This document shows positions 24,320 to 33,747 of a stretch of 57,320 nt of DNA, piece by piece. Numbering within the stretch: position 1 is the first letter of the stretch; the number at the start of each line of letters is the position of its first letter. Source of the DNA: Clostridia bacterium (GTDB lineage: Bacteria; Bacillota; Clostridia; Christensenellales; CAG-138). A program made the position numbers and the translations under genes. The stretch spans positions 1 through 57,320 of the forward strand of contig JAFQCL010000033.1 of assembly GCA_017416425.1 (NCBI GenBank), given 5' to 3'. Below the pieces are notes generated by a model. It was not told where the DNA came from and did not search any database. It saw nothing but the letters and a program-made list of their open reading frames with translations.

Positions 24320-25989
24320 GACTTTTTATTCTCACATTCAAGTATCAGCTCTTTCGCGTGAAGCTCCGCCGTCTTTGAACCTTCACCCCCCATAATGCGA
24401 GCTATCTCAAGTATACGTTCATCCAAATTTAATACTCTGACATTGGTACTCGTGTGACCCTCTGTCTCATGCTTTTCCACAAGCATATGTGTATCCGCAA
24501 ATGCTGCTATCTGAGGTGAATGAGTAACACAAAGCACCTGATGCGCCCTTGCAGCGCATGCCAGCTTTTCACCTACTATTGATGAGGTTTTTCCGCTAAT
24601 GCCGGTGTCTATCTCGTCAAATATCAAAAGATCGACATCATCCGCTCCCGCGATTATGGTTTTAAGCGCAAGCATCACCCTTGAAAGCTCACCGCCTGAA
24701 GCCACTTTAGAGAGGGGTTTTTGCTCTTCACCAGCATTGGTATTAATAAAGAACTCCACTTTATCCCGCCCGTGTGCGCCCATATCGGTCTCCGAAAAAA
24801 CAACTGAGAAAGCAGCATTCTTCATACCAAGTCCGGTAAGTTCTAAAGTGACCTTTTCCTTTAAGGTGCTTGCTGCCGCTTTTCTCTTTGATGTCAGATC
24901 AAGTGCGTTTTTCACATAACTCTCTTGAAGCATTAAAACTCGCCTTTCAAGCTCATGACGGCGCTCATCCGCCTGCGTTAGACGCGTAAGTTCAGCTTCA
25001 CGCTCAGCTCGGTATGAAATTATATCCTCCACGGTGGCGCCATACTTGCGTTTCAGTGCGGATATCCTAAAAAGCTTATTTCCAACTTCATCAAGGCGCT
25101 GCTGATCAAATTCAAAATCATCAAAAAGATGTCTTACGTCTAAGAGCGCGTCCTCAAGCAAATAATACGCATCGGATACACGCTGCGCAACATCTTTATA
25201 CTGCGAAGAAATATCGGAAATATCTTCAAGTTGTCTTTTTGTATCGCCAACGGCATTAACCGCTGAATATTCCTCCCCACCAAGCGCTTCTATGGAAAAT
25301 GTGAGCGCCTGCATTATATGCTCGGCGTTTGAAAGAAGCATCTGCTCATCTATAAGCTCAGCTTCAAGTCCGGGTCGTAAGCCCTCCATATCTATCTCGT
25401 TTATTTGATATGAAATCATATCTATCCTGCGCATACGCTCATCCTCGGGCATGAATTCAGATTCCAGTTCTTCCCTTGCATGCCTGTAATCTGCGTATAT
25501 ACGCTCCACCTCGCGGCGTTTATTTATAAGCTCTTTACCTCCATAGGCATCAAGATAATGTATATGTCTTGCGGGCATAAGCAGAGATTGATGCTCATGC
25601 TGTCCATGTATATCCACTATATGAGCGGTAAGCGCTTTAATAATAGCGGCGGAGGAAGGTATACCGTTTATTCTGGCCACGGTTCTTCCGCTTGCGTAAA
25701 GCTCCCTTGAAATAGTAAGCTCATCCTCGGCTTCATAGTCAAGAGAAGCTAAATATTCCCTCGCGGCGTGGTTTTTTGATATATCGAATACAGCCTCGAC
25801 CCTGGCACGCTTTTCACCTGACTTTATACTATCAAGGCTTGCCCTCTCGCCAAGGATAAGGCCAATCGAATCTATTATTATTGATTTTCCTGCACCGGTC
25901 TCGCCCGTAAGTATGTTAAGCCCCTTACTAAACTCCAGCTCAAGTAAATCTATAAGCGCTATATTCTCAACGCGCAAACGAATAAGCAT
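24316..25989 (-). CDS. recN: DNA repair protein RecN
   Basis: SMC-like ATPase that acts early at double-strand breaks, 557 residues. The Walker A motif GETGAGKS is at 29-36. A long coiled coil fills the middle (about 150-370). The ABC signature SGGELSRVML and Walker B LLIFDEIDTGISG lie near the C-terminus. The start at 25989 is set by CGGAGGTAGAT directly upstream; a start six codons earlier lacks this spacing. It follows nadK by 18 bp in the usual Firmicute tlyA-nadK-recN order, though the argR/ahrC gene often found just before recN is absent. Confidence 0.97.
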   Translation of the reverse strand: MLIRLRVENIALIDLLELEFSKGLNILTGETGAGKSIIIDSIGLILGERASLDSIKSGEKRARVEAVFDISKNHAAREYLASLDYEAEDELTISRELYASGRTVARINGIPSSAAIIKALTAHIVDIHGQHEHQSLLMPARHIHYLDAYGGKELINKRREVERIYADYRHAREELESEFMPEDERMRRIDMISYQINEIDMEGLRPGLEAELIDEQMLLSNAEHIMQALTFSIEALGGEEYSAVNAVGDTKRQLEDISDISSQYKDVAQRVSDAYYLLEDALLDVRHLFDDFEFDQQRLDEVGNKLFRISALKRKYGATVEDIISYRAEREAELTRLTQADERRHELERRVLMLQESYVKNALDLTSKRKAAASTLKEKVTLELTGLGMKNAAFSVVFSETDMGAHGRDKVEFFINTNAGEEQKPLSKVASGGELSRVMLALKTIIAGADDVDLLIFDEIDTGISGKTSSIVGEKLACAARAHQVLCVTHSPQIAAFADTHMLVEKHETEGHTSTNVRVLNLDERILEIARIMGGEGSKTAELHAKELILECENKKS

Positions 25990-26007
25990 ATCTACCTCCG
26001 CAAACAT

Positions 26008-26796
26008 TTAAAGGGTGAGTTTCTCTCTTATAAGCTCAAATACATTCCTATTTCCAAATCTTATAAATTTCACATTGACGTCACTGCCTTCAATTTCTAC
26101 GATGTCAGAAGCATCGAGCTTAAAGATATCTATCCCATCTAAGGAAAGCTCTGCCGCGCTTTCAAGCTTTATGCTTATACGAGCGCTTTTAGGCAACACG
26201 ATAGGTCTTGTTGACAGATTGTGTGATGATATGGGAGTAATACACATAATATCCGAGTCCGGCATTATCACAGGCCCCCCAGCCGAAAGCGAATATGCGG
26301 TTGAACCTGTGGGGGTACATACAGTAACGCCATCTCCGTGTATTTTTCCGACCTCCAAGCCATTTACATATATGCTGCATCGCATTATAGATGTAAATTC
26401 CTCCTTATACAGGATGCAGTCGTTTATACAGTAAAGTTCCTTGTCCATAAATTTGCAAAGCAAAGACCAATGCCGCTCAATATGAAAGCTTTCTTTAAAT
26501 ATTAAATCAAGGGCTATTGAAAGTTCATCATACGATATTTCGCTTAAAAACCCCACCTTGCCTGTATTTACGGGCAATATAGGCTTACCTTCGGCTATTT
26601 TAGCCCCCAAAAGCACAGTACCATCGCCGCCAAATGTTATAAGCATATCAATATCTTCATTAGGGGATGAATTCTTATCCAATATCACCGGCTTTATACC
26701 CCTTAAGGCAATTTGAAAAAGCGCATCCTCCGCAGCCATTCTGCCTTTATCGCTAATTGAAAACAGGCCAATCGTTTTAAACTTCATCTTCTTCAT
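26008..26796 (-). CDS. nadK: NAD kinase
   Basis: Makes NADP+ from NAD+ and ATP or polyphosphate; cytosolic. In this 262-residue protein, FGGDGTVLLGA carries the conserved GGDGT with the catalytic Asp, NTGKVGFLSE matches the NxGxLGFL motif, and CTPTGSTAYSLSAGGP is the family's second nucleotide-contact block. It overlaps the end of tlyA by 20 bp and is 18 bp from recN. Two in-frame ATGs three codons apart (26796 and 26787) have similar weak ribosome sites, so the exact start is uncertain. Confidence 0.95.
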   Translation of the reverse strand: MKKMKFKTIGLFSISDKGRMAAEDALFQIALRGIKPVILDKNSSPNEDIDMLITFGGDGTVLLGAKIAEGKPILPVNTGKVGFLSEISYDELSIALDLIFKESFHIERHWSLLCKFMDKELYCINDCILYKEEFTSIMRCSIYVNGLEVGKIHGDGVTVCTPTGSTAYSLSAGGPVIMPDSDIMCITPISSHNLSTRPIVLPKSARISIKLESAAELSLDGIDIFKLDASDIVEIEGSDVNVKFIRFGNRNVFELIREKLTL

Positions 26797-27622
26797 TTTC
26801 TCGTTTTAAATTTGTATGCGCAAGAATCGTTATCTCCTCTATTCGCTCATGCATGGTTTCAATTTCCATGAAAGCGTCGCCTTCTCCCTTCTTCAAAAGC
26901 AACAAAAACTCTATATTGCCCTTAGGTCCGGTTATGGGCGAATAATCGATCGCTCGTATTTTAAATCCCATGTCCATCGAAAAAAGAGCAATGTCCTTCA
27001 GCACCTCAGCATGGGTATTTCTATTCCGCACGACTCCATTTTTACCTATTTTTTCACGTCCGGCCTCAAACTGCGGCTTCACGAGTGCAAGAACCTCACC
27101 CGTTTCAGTCAAACAATCAAAGAGCGCAGGCAATATAAGCTTTAAAGATATAAAGGATACATCTATAGAAGCAAGCTCTATCCTTTCGGAAAACCACGAA
27201 GGTTCCATGTTTCTTGCATTGGTTCGCTCCATAACGACTACTCTTTTATCGTTGCGAAGCTTCCAGTCCAATTGCCCATAGCCGACATCTATGGCGTATA
27301 CCTTTTTAGCACCGTTTTGAAGCATGCAGTCGGTAAATCCTCCTGTCGAAGCTCCGATATCAGCCGATATTTTGCCGTTTACATCCACACCATGATTTTT
27401 GATCGCCTTTTCAAGCTTCAATCCACCTCTGCTTACATAGGGAATGGGATCTTCACGCACTTCTATTTTATCATCTTTTGTAACAAAAGTACCGGATTTA
27501 TTTAGCTTTTGCCCATTTTTATAGACAACTCCCGCCATAATAAGCGCTCTTGCCTTTTCACGGCTCTTTGCAAGCTCAAGCTCCACAAGCCGTATATCGG
27601 CTCTAATCAGATCCGATCTCAT
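26777..27622 (-). CDS. tlyA: TlyA-family rRNA 2'-O-methyltransferase
   Basis: A 281-residue protein with an N-terminal S4 RNA-binding domain (about 1-60, ending KNGQKLNK) and a FtsJ-like Rossmann methyltransferase domain (SAM site DIGASTGGFTDCML, about 88-101; later KPQFEAGR). In characterised members it methylates cytidines of 16S and 23S rRNA. The older label as haemolysin is misleading. It overlaps the dxs stop region by 20 bp and the nadK start by 20 bp, so the run is translationally coupled. Confidence 0.93.
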   Translation of the reverse strand: MRSDLIRADIRLVELELAKSREKARALIMAGVVYKNGQKLNKSGTFVTKDDKIEVREDPIPYVSRGGLKLEKAIKNHGVDVNGKISADIGASTGGFTDCMLQNGAKKVYAIDVGYGQLDWKLRNDKRVVVMERTNARNMEPSWFSERIELASIDVSFISLKLILPALFDCLTETGEVLALVKPQFEAGREKIGKNGVVRNRNTHAEVLKDIALFSMDMGFKIRAIDYSPITGPKGNIEFLLLLKKGEGDAFMEIETMHERIEEITILAHTNLKRENEEDEV

Positions 27623-29483
27623 AAAGTACCTTCCTTATCCTGTTTCTTATACCTTCCTCATCCATTCCACAGCTTCTAAGCTGCTGCATAACGCTTGCTG
27701 CCGCAACGGGGGTATCCGGCAAACCTATGCATATCGCCCTTTTTCCCCTTTCCGCACATAAACGTGCTATAGCGGCTCCAAATCCACCCATTATTATTCC
27801 GTCTTCAATGGTTATGACGACCTTTGAGCGTTCCAGCACTACGGAAAGCAAATCCTCATCAAAGGGCTTAAGCACCCTGGCGTTTATAAGCCCAACACGA
27901 AGCCCTAAAAGCGCTTTTCTTGCAATATCCACCATTCTTCCGGTCGCTATTACATTTACATCAAAAAGCCCGTCTAACTTTTGCCAACTGACATCGGTTA
28001 TTTCTTTAAAGCCATCTATTTCTACAGGAAGCGCGCCTCTATTGTACCTAATGGCAACAGGAGCTTCCAGCTTCACCGCATACCTTAGCATATATAAAAG
28101 CTCGGTTTGAGAGGCAGGCGATAGTATCGTCATTTGAGGCAAGCTCATAAGGTACGCGATGTCATACGCACCCTGATGCGTTTCGCCATCCTCACCTACA
28201 AGCCCCGCTCTGTCCACAGCAAATACAATTGGTAATTTTTGAAGGCATACATCGTGAAGTATCTGGTCATAAGCCCTTTGTAAAAATGTTGAATAAATCG
28301 CTACTACAGGCCGCAAGCCTTCAGCGGCCATACCGGCAGCCAATGTTACAGCATGTTCCTCAGCGATACCAACATCAAAAGCTCTATGGGGGTATTTAGC
28401 AAAAAAGGGTTTTACACCTGTTCCGCTTGCCATTGCGGCTGTTATCACGCATACCCGCTCATCGCTGTCCGCAATCTCAAGCAGTCCTTCTCCAAATACT
28501 TCTGAGTTGCTTTTTTGTCCCGAGGTGTTTTTTTTGACCATTCCCGTAGCCATATCAAAAGGAGCTATTCCATGAAATTTTTCGGGATCCTGTTCAGCCG
28601 GAGCATATCCCTTGCCCTTTTGCGTTATCACATGTACAATGACCGGACGATCCATACGCATTGCACGCCCAAATGCACTGCTTACCGCATCGATATCGTG
28701 ACCATCTATAGGGCCTATATACATAAGCCCCAGCGACTCAAAGAAGATGTTATTCGGAAGCAGGAAATATTTTATCCTGTTCTTCATTCGCTCAAGGTGT
28801 ACAGCAGTAAAGCGCCCAAATCTTGTCCTATGAAGATGCTTTATGGTATGCTGTTTAAAAAGCTGATACCTGATGCTCGTTCTCATACCGTTTAAAAGAT
28901 GAGAAAGTGCGCCAACACTTGACGATATCGCCATATTGTTATCATTGAGCACGACTATAAGCGGAAGCTTGCTTTGGCCTATATCATTCATAGCTTCATA
29001 GGCCATACCGCCCGTAAGCGCACCATCACCTATCACAGCAACAACATTGTCGTTCCTGCCAAGTAATCTATTTGCTCTGAGCATACCAAATGCCGCCGAG
29101 AGCGAGGTGCTGGCATGACCCGTATTAAAGCTATCGTATTTGGATTCTTCACGCTTGGGAAATCCGCTTATGCCCCCTTCTTTTCTTAGGGTACGAAATT
29201 CCTCATACCTTCCTGTCAAGAGCTTATGCACATACGACTGGTGCCCTACATCAAACACGATCTTATCATCAGGGGTATTAAACACCCGGTGAAGCGCTAT
29301 AGTAGTTTCAACAATACCCAGGTTTGAAGCAAGGTGTCCACCATTTTCAGATACCGTCTTAATAAGCACCTTTCTTATCTCGGATGCCAGCTTAAAAAGC
29401 GCTTCCGAATCAAGCGCCTTCAGCTCGCGCGGACTTGTTATACCTTTTAGAATGTCAAGTTCCATTGGGCTTTCCATCAGCAT
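27603..29483 (-). CDS. dxs: 1-deoxy-D-xylulose-5-phosphate synthase
   Basis: First enzyme of the non-mevalonate isoprenoid pathway; joins pyruvate and glyceraldehyde 3-phosphate with TPP. 626 residues, full family length. HHR-type VFDVGHQSYVHKLLTG, TPP motif GDGALTGGMAYEAMNDI and the catalytic Glu in GIAEEHAVTLAAG are all present, followed by the transketolase C-terminal domain. The start ATG at 29483 shares a base with the xseB stop (TGATG). In many Firmicutes ispA lies between xseB and dxs; it is missing here. Confidence 0.97.
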   Translation of the reverse strand: MLMESPMELDILKGITSPRELKALDSEALFKLASEIRKVLIKTVSENGGHLASNLGIVETTIALHRVFNTPDDKIVFDVGHQSYVHKLLTGRYEEFRTLRKEGGISGFPKREESKYDSFNTGHASTSLSAAFGMLRANRLLGRNDNVVAVIGDGALTGGMAYEAMNDIGQSKLPLIVVLNDNNMAISSSVGALSHLLNGMRTSIRYQLFKQHTIKHLHRTRFGRFTAVHLERMKNRIKYFLLPNNIFFESLGLMYIGPIDGHDIDAVSSAFGRAMRMDRPVIVHVITQKGKGYAPAEQDPEKFHGIAPFDMATGMVKKNTSGQKSNSEVFGEGLLEIADSDERVCVITAAMASGTGVKPFFAKYPHRAFDVGIAEEHAVTLAAGMAAEGLRPVVAIYSTFLQRAYDQILHDVCLQKLPIVFAVDRAGLVGEDGETHQGAYDIAYLMSLPQMTILSPASQTELLYMLRYAVKLEAPVAIRYNRGALPVEIDGFKEITDVSWQKLDGLFDVNVIATGRMVDIARKALLGLRVGLINARVLKPFDEDLLSVVLERSKVVITIEDGIIMGGFGAAIARLCAERGKRAICIGLPDTPVAAASVMQQLRSCGMDEEGIRNRIRKVLYEIGSD

Positions 29484-29689
29484 CAACCTTCATTTTTCGT
29501 ATATTCCAAGGTTACCTTTTCTATTCTGGCATCGAAGCTGTCAAGCATCTTGGAAAGTATGCTGTTAAGCTCCATTCCGCGCTCATAAAGCTCAACCATC
29601 TCCTCCATGAGCAGGCTCTCCGATGACAAACGCTTTGAAACCAGCTCCAGCTCTGCCATTAAATCCTCGTAGCTTCTATTCTCCATCAT
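29483..29689 (-). CDS. xseB: exodeoxyribonuclease VII small subunit
   Basis: A 68-residue helical subunit that binds XseA to form exonuclease VII, a single-strand DNA nuclease. The sequence SYEDLMAELELVSKRL and LYERGMEL are family hallmarks. The start at 29689 follows AAGGAAA and overlaps xseA by 14 bp; its stop shares a base with the dxs start. Confidence 0.93.
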   Translation of the reverse strand: MMENRSYEDLMAELELVSKRLSSESLLMEEMVELYERGMELNSILSKMLDSFDARIEKVTLEYTKNEG

Positions 29690-30884
29690 ATGTTTCCTTT
29701 CCGCATGCAGTGGCGTTAATAACACCATCGTACATGATTATATTAAGATTATCTCCATTTTCAATCATATCTGCTGAAGATACATATTTTTCGCCATGCT
29801 TTATAATGGCATATCCCCTTTTAAGCGCGAAATAAGGTGAAAGCGCGCCAAGTGCTTTAAAAACAGCCTCCTGCCTTAAACGCTCTGCATTAAGCTTATG
29901 CTCCATGTGAAGCGTCCTCTCTTTCAGCAATCCAGCCAGCCTTCTTTTTTCTCCCCCCACCATAGCATGTACACGCTTGAAGAGATACGACCGCATCATT
30001 AGCTCATTCGAACGCCGTTCCTGCTTCAATTTATTAGATACGCTGTTTTTAATATCCTCGATCAAGTCGTCCAGCTTCATATAGAGTTCTTCAAGCACCG
30101 GAACACAAATTTCAGCTGCTGCAGAAGGTGTAGGCGCGCGCATATCAGCCACATAATCCGCTATGGAGAAATCCGTTTCATGCCCGACTGCGCTCACTAC
30201 GGGGATACTGCATTCATATATTGCTCGCGCCACTATTTCTTCGTTAAACGCGAACAGATCCTCCATGCTTCCTCCGCCTCGTCCGACTATAAGCACATCC
30301 GCAAGCTTCATGGAATCCATTACGCGTATTCCTTCCGCTATTTCCTCGGCGGCTCCTATCCCCTGTACCTTGACGGGATAAAGGTATATCGGCATCGTTG
30401 GAAAGCGCCTTGTAGTAACATCTATTATATCCTTTATCACAGCCCCTGTTTCCGATGTAATAACGCCTATGGCTTTTGGAAGACGCGGAAGCCGCTTTTT
30501 ATGAGAGCTATCAAAAAGGCCTTCTGATTCAAGCTTTTCCTTAAGCTTATTAAAGCGCACAAAAAGTTCACCTATGCCCTGCTGCTCTATATCCTTTACA
30601 TAAAGCTGATATTGCCCCCCCTGTACATATAAAGAAACATGCCCGCTTGCGATAACATGCATACCGTTTTGCGGAACAAAGCTAAGCTCTGCATCCCTTG
30701 AAAACATAACGCAGCGTATTAAAGCCGATTCATCCTTGAGCGTAAAATAAAGATGCCCCGAGGTGTGCCACTTTACATCTGAAAGTTCACCTGAGACCTT
30801 CACATCCCGCAACACAAAATCACGCCGCATTAGATTGGCGGCGTATTCGTTAAGTCCCGATACTGTAAGTATTAATTTACCCAT
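29676..30884 (-). CDS. xseA: exodeoxyribonuclease VII large subunit
   Basis: Catalytic subunit of exonuclease VII, 402 residues. An N-terminal OB-fold (about 1-105; SGELSDVKWHTSGHLYFTLKD) is followed by the nuclease domain with GVITSETGAVIKDI and GRGGGSMEDLFAFN, the conserved GRGGGS motif, then AVGHETDFSIADYVAD and a coiled coil. The ATG at 30884 has only a weak ribosome site; it is 18 bp from the preceding gene. Overlaps xseB. Confidence 0.96.
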   Translation of the reverse strand: MGKLILTVSGLNEYAANLMRRDFVLRDVKVSGELSDVKWHTSGHLYFTLKDESALIRCVMFSRDAELSFVPQNGMHVIASGHVSLYVQGGQYQLYVKDIEQQGIGELFVRFNKLKEKLESEGLFDSSHKKRLPRLPKAIGVITSETGAVIKDIIDVTTRRFPTMPIYLYPVKVQGIGAAEEIAEGIRVMDSMKLADVLIVGRGGGSMEDLFAFNEEIVARAIYECSIPVVSAVGHETDFSIADYVADMRAPTPSAAAEICVPVLEELYMKLDDLIEDIKNSVSNKLKQERRSNELMMRSYLFKRVHAMVGGEKRRLAGLLKERTLHMEHKLNAERLRQEAVFKALGALSPYFALKRGYAIIKHGEKYVSSADMIENGDNLNIIMYDGVINATACGKETYDGE

Positions 30885-30902
30885 AAACAATCCATTTCTA
30901 CG

Positions 30903-31859
30903 TTATAGCTTAAGCCGGCATCCAATATTATTATACATATCCCCGGCTATCAAAGCAACGCCAACGGCATTATCGGAAGAAAGTTCGCTTTCTGAAAAAA
31001 AGATACCCTCGCTCGCGCATGCCTTATCCATACGCTTTAAAAGGAGCTGCTTTAAAAGCAGGCTTGAAGAAACCCCACCAGCGAGCAGCACATCTCGTAC
31101 GCCCGATATTCCACGCGCATTTTTAATAAGTTTAAACAAGCTCCTCGAAAGAAGATCGTAAATGGCATAGGCAATAGCTGTTTTTTTCGTACCCGAAGAT
31201 ATCTCACGCATAAGTCTATCTTCAGCGCCAGAAAAGGACATGCTCATCCCCTTGACGGATGCCGGTATTTTAGGGAAATCAGATACGCACTGCTTTGCAA
31301 GCAACTCAATATGCTTACCGCATGGAAAAGGGCATCCCATAGCTACGCCTATTCTGTCTACAAGCTGGCCTGCATGAATATCACTTGAACCTCCTAAAAG
31401 CTCGATATTAAGGCTTTTATCCGCTATCACAGCTTCGCTGGTCCCCCCTGACATATGAAGGGCAATGAAGCGCTTGGAAATACCTTCGTTTTTATATAGC
31501 GCTGCCCTTATATGTCCCTGCTGATGCGAAACATGATAACAGGGTATATGCAAGGCGGCAGATAATGCGTCCGCAACCGTTTTTCCCGCCAAAAACACAG
31601 GCATATAGGAGTCGGACTCTGTTCGTGGAGCAGAGCTTACGGCTATAGCATGTATTTTCATATCACCAAGCATACACATAAGCTTAGGGATCATAGCATC
31701 AAGATTTCGTATATGTTGAAAAACGGCCTCGCTTTGTCGAAGGCCGCGTTGACCGATTTTTACCTTAAGAGGCGTCCTAAGGTCAAACAACACCTCTGAG
31801 TCCTCTGTAGCAGAAACCGAGGTTGTATAACAGCTTGTATCAATACCTATGTATGTCAT
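30903..31859 (-). CDS. TsaD-like M22 family protein
   Basis: A 318-residue ASKHA-fold protein of the TsaD/Kae1/peptidase M22 family. TsaD makes the N6-threonylcarbamoyl group on ANN-reading tRNAs with TsaB and TsaE. The metal ligands are kept: His112 and His116 in SHQQGH (HMEGH in TsaD) and Asp296 in SSDNAVGVA. Other family blocks also fit: HMSGGTSEAV and HAGQLVDRIGVAMG. It is shorter and more divergent than typical TsaD (about 335-345) and lies between nusB and xseA, where clostridia often have a paralogue. tsaE and tsaB are 18 kb away without a tsaD beside them. It may be the genome's second TsaD-like protein or a working TsaD; I cannot tell. Confidence 0.75.
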   Translation of the reverse strand: MTYIGIDTSCYTTSVSATEDSEVLFDLRTPLKVKIGQRGLRQSEAVFQHIRNLDAMIPKLMCMLGDMKIHAIAVSSAPRTESDSYMPVFLAGKTVADALSAALHIPCYHVSHQQGHIRAALYKNEGISKRFIALHMSGGTSEAVIADKSLNIELLGGSSDIHAGQLVDRIGVAMGCPFPCGKHIELLAKQCVSDFPKIPASVKGMSMSFSGAEDRLMREISSGTKKTAIAYAIYDLLSRSLFKLIKNARGISGVRDVLLAGGVSSSLLLKQLLLKRMDKACASEGIFFSESELSSDNAVGVALIAGDMYNNIGCRLKL

Positions 31860-32272
31860 TATTCTTCTTGAGCTTGTCTGTTTATACTGCCAAGCACGCC
31901 GTTTATATATGCCGGTGATTGCTCATTACCAAACTTCTTTGCAAGCTCCACCGCCTCGTTTATAGAAACTGCTCCCGGTATATCAGGCATGTAAAGCATT
32001 TCAAATATAGCAATGCTCAGTATCGCATAATCGACCTTTCCCATTCTTTCGATATCCCAGTCGATCGATGCCTTTGAAAGCCATGCGTCTATTTCACCCC
32101 TATTAAGCTCAATGCCATGCAGCACAAAATCCGAATATTTGATATCTGCGGGCGTTGGTCTGGTCGTTATTCCGGATTTTTCAAGCACATCCTCATAATC
32201 CGTCTCATTGGCTCCAAAAAGGCGTGCAAAAGTTAACTTCATTGCGACCTCTCTTGCGGTCTTCCGGCTCAT
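31859..32272 (-). CDS. nusB: transcription antitermination factor NusB
   Basis: All-helical RNA-binding factor that, with S10 (NusE), loads on boxA in rRNA operons. 137 residues, as usual. MSRKTAREVAMKLTFA and the C-terminal SINEAVELAKKFG then SPAYINGVLGSI are family hallmarks. The start at 32272 follows GGAGGATACAG. Its stop and the start of the M22 gene share one base (TAATG). Confidence 0.95.
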   Translation of the reverse strand: MSRKTAREVAMKLTFARLFGANETDYEDVLEKSGITTRPTPADIKYSDFVLHGIELNRGEIDAWLSKASIDWDIERMGKVDYAILSIAIFEMLYMPDIPGAVSINEAVELAKKFGNEQSPAYINGVLGSINRQAQEE

Positions 32273-32308
32273 CTGTATCCTCCATGATCCCAAATTATTT
32301 GGAATCTG

Positions 32309-32536
32309 TTAAAATGTATTCTTTTTAAACAAAGCCTTGAAAAAGGCCTTTATACTTCCGGATCCGCCTTTATCTACAAGCGAACCCAAAAAATAGCATA
32401 GCGCTACCACCGCTGCGATTAAAAGAGTCTTAAAAAAACCTATTGTAAAAAAAAGTATCACTATCGCTATACCAAGCGCCACAAGCAAAATACGCCATCT
32501 ATGCATGGCTACAAACTGAAGAAAGTCACCCTTCAT
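32309..32536 (-). CDS. DUF2273 small membrane protein
   Basis: A 75-residue protein with two membrane segments (about 13-33 and 34-52) of the DUF2273 family, which is found next to asp23 and amaP in Firmicutes. Its exact role is unknown; with AmaP it probably anchors Asp23-type proteins to the membrane. It overlaps amaP by 4 bp (ATGA). Confidence 0.8.
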   Translation of the reverse strand: MKGDFLQFVAMHRWRILLVALGIAIVILFFTIGFFKTLLIAAVVALCYFLGSLVDKGGSGSIKAFFKALFKKNTF

Positions 32537-33099
32537 AACGCACTCCCTCTGCTGCTCTCACTCTGCCCAAGCGGTACGATCAGTATCTTTGTATACTTTA
32601 CAAATATACCTGAAAGCTTCTCAATATTTTCTTTAATCGATGTTTGAAGATCAAAACTAAACTCAGGTATAACCGTTGTTGGCGTTATCGAGAGTATAAG
32701 CTTTATACCAAGCCCCTGTTCCTCGGGTATTATTTCACATTCACATGATGTGATGCATTTGTATGCCTGGCAGTGAGTTTTTACCATCTGCTTAAGCGTT
32801 GCTATTGCGATAAAAGCGGATCCATTTACAGTATCGCTCACCTTTACATAATTAGCCGCAGGCTTTCGTCCGCCTCCGCACGCTACCACGATAAGTCGGA
32901 TCGCAACTATTACAACTATCAAAGCGGAGGCAGCGCTAATAGCAACATTGACCTTATTGCCCTTAATGGCTTCCGCAACCCAGTTCACACTTTCGATCGT
33001 TATAAAACCAAGCCCAACGCCAGCAATGACTACAGCTATCATAGTCATAACAAGCGCCATCAACACTATAAGAAATCTGTCAAAAGCCGTTATCTTCAT
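32533..33099 (-). CDS. amaP: alkaline shock protein membrane anchor AmaP
   Basis: A 188-residue protein with two N-terminal membrane helices (about 5-30 and 48-70) and a cytosolic domain with a small Asp23-like part. AmaP tethers Asp23 to the membrane in Staphylococcus. The start at 33099 has GGTGA upstream. It follows asp23 after a 158-bp gap containing a compound hairpin and is coupled to DUF2273. Confidence 0.78.
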   Translation of the reverse strand: MKITAFDRFLIVLMALVMTMIAVVIAGVGLGFITIESVNWVAEAIKGNKVNVAISAASALIVVIVAIRLIVVACGGGRKPAANYVKVSDTVNGSAFIAIATLKQMVKTHCQAYKCITSCECEIIPEEQGLGIKLILSITPTTVIPEFSFDLQTSIKENIEKLSGIFVKYTKILIVPLGQSESSRGSAL

Positions 33100-33154
33100 G
33101 TTAGTCACCATTCCTTCGCTTAGTTGTTCGATAGTTTGTTTTATATAGAGCTTT

Positions 33155-33198
33155 AAGCGTGAAGCATACCGGCATCATGCCGCTTTTGATTCACGCTT
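33155..33198. repeat. compound hairpin between asp23 and amaP
   Basis: AAGCGTGAA (33155-33163) pairs with TTCACGCTT (33190-33198), and inside it CGGCAT pairs with ATGCCG (33170-33182). On the minus strand no U-tract follows, so it is not a simple terminator; it could slow read-through or protect the mRNA end. Confidence 0.6.
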
Positions 33199-33257
33199 TT
33201 CCTTATTTCTTGTAAAGTCTACTGTATAACAATATAAGTCAGGACGTCTTTGAAGTA

Positions 33258-33659
33258 TTATTCAGCAGGAAGCTCCGCCTGCTGCTCATTTTTAGGGAAG
33301 CTTATGCTCTGCACGTATATGTTTACAGCCCTAACATTAAGACCGGTCATCGTTTCGACAGAGTTCTTTACATTTGTCTGAACATTGGCACAGACCTCAT
33401 TAATACGATAACCATATTCCACGATCACACTTATAGCGATATTGACACTGTTATCGTTTATTTCGGCCTTTATGCCCTTTGTAAGATTCTTCTTTCCAAA
33501 AAGTTCGGTAAAGCCTTCAACCACATTGCCGCTCATCGCAGTTACTCCATCCACTTCACCGGCAGCAAGACCAGCTATTGTAGAAATAACATCGGCAGAA
33601 AACAGAATCCTTCCGCCATCATTCTCAGTGATCTCAACATTATTGTAATCGTTATTCAT
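33258..33659 (-). CDS. Asp23/Gls24 family envelope stress protein
   Basis: A 133-residue cytosolic, membrane-associated protein of the Asp23/Gls24 family (YqhY type). Landmarks: ISTIAGLAAGEVDGVTAMSG and the C-terminal VNIYVQSISF. A perfect AAGGAGGT precedes the start. In relatives this gene lies next to accBC and nusB; accBC is absent here. It has its own sigma-A promoter just after spoIIIAH, so it is expressed apart from the sporulation operon. Confidence 0.92.
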   Translation of the reverse strand: MNNDYNNVEITENDGGRILFSADVISTIAGLAAGEVDGVTAMSGNVVEGFTELFGKKNLTKGIKAEINDNSVNIAISVIVEYGYRINEVCANVQTNVKNSVETMTGLNVRAVNIYVQSISFPKNEQQAELPAE

Positions 33660-33699
33660 GGGTGTATACCTCCTTATAGAAATTGATCCATGTTACATT

Positions 33700-33729
33700 A
33701 TTATATAACACTGTTTACACTCTTTGCAA
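33700..33729 (-). promoter_or_regulatory. promoter of asp23 and downstream housekeeping genes
   Basis: Minus strand -35 TTGCAA (33724-33729), 18 bp spacer, -10 TATAAT (33700-33705). Confidence 0.65.
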
Positions 33730-33747
33730 TTACTAAATTACTAATAT

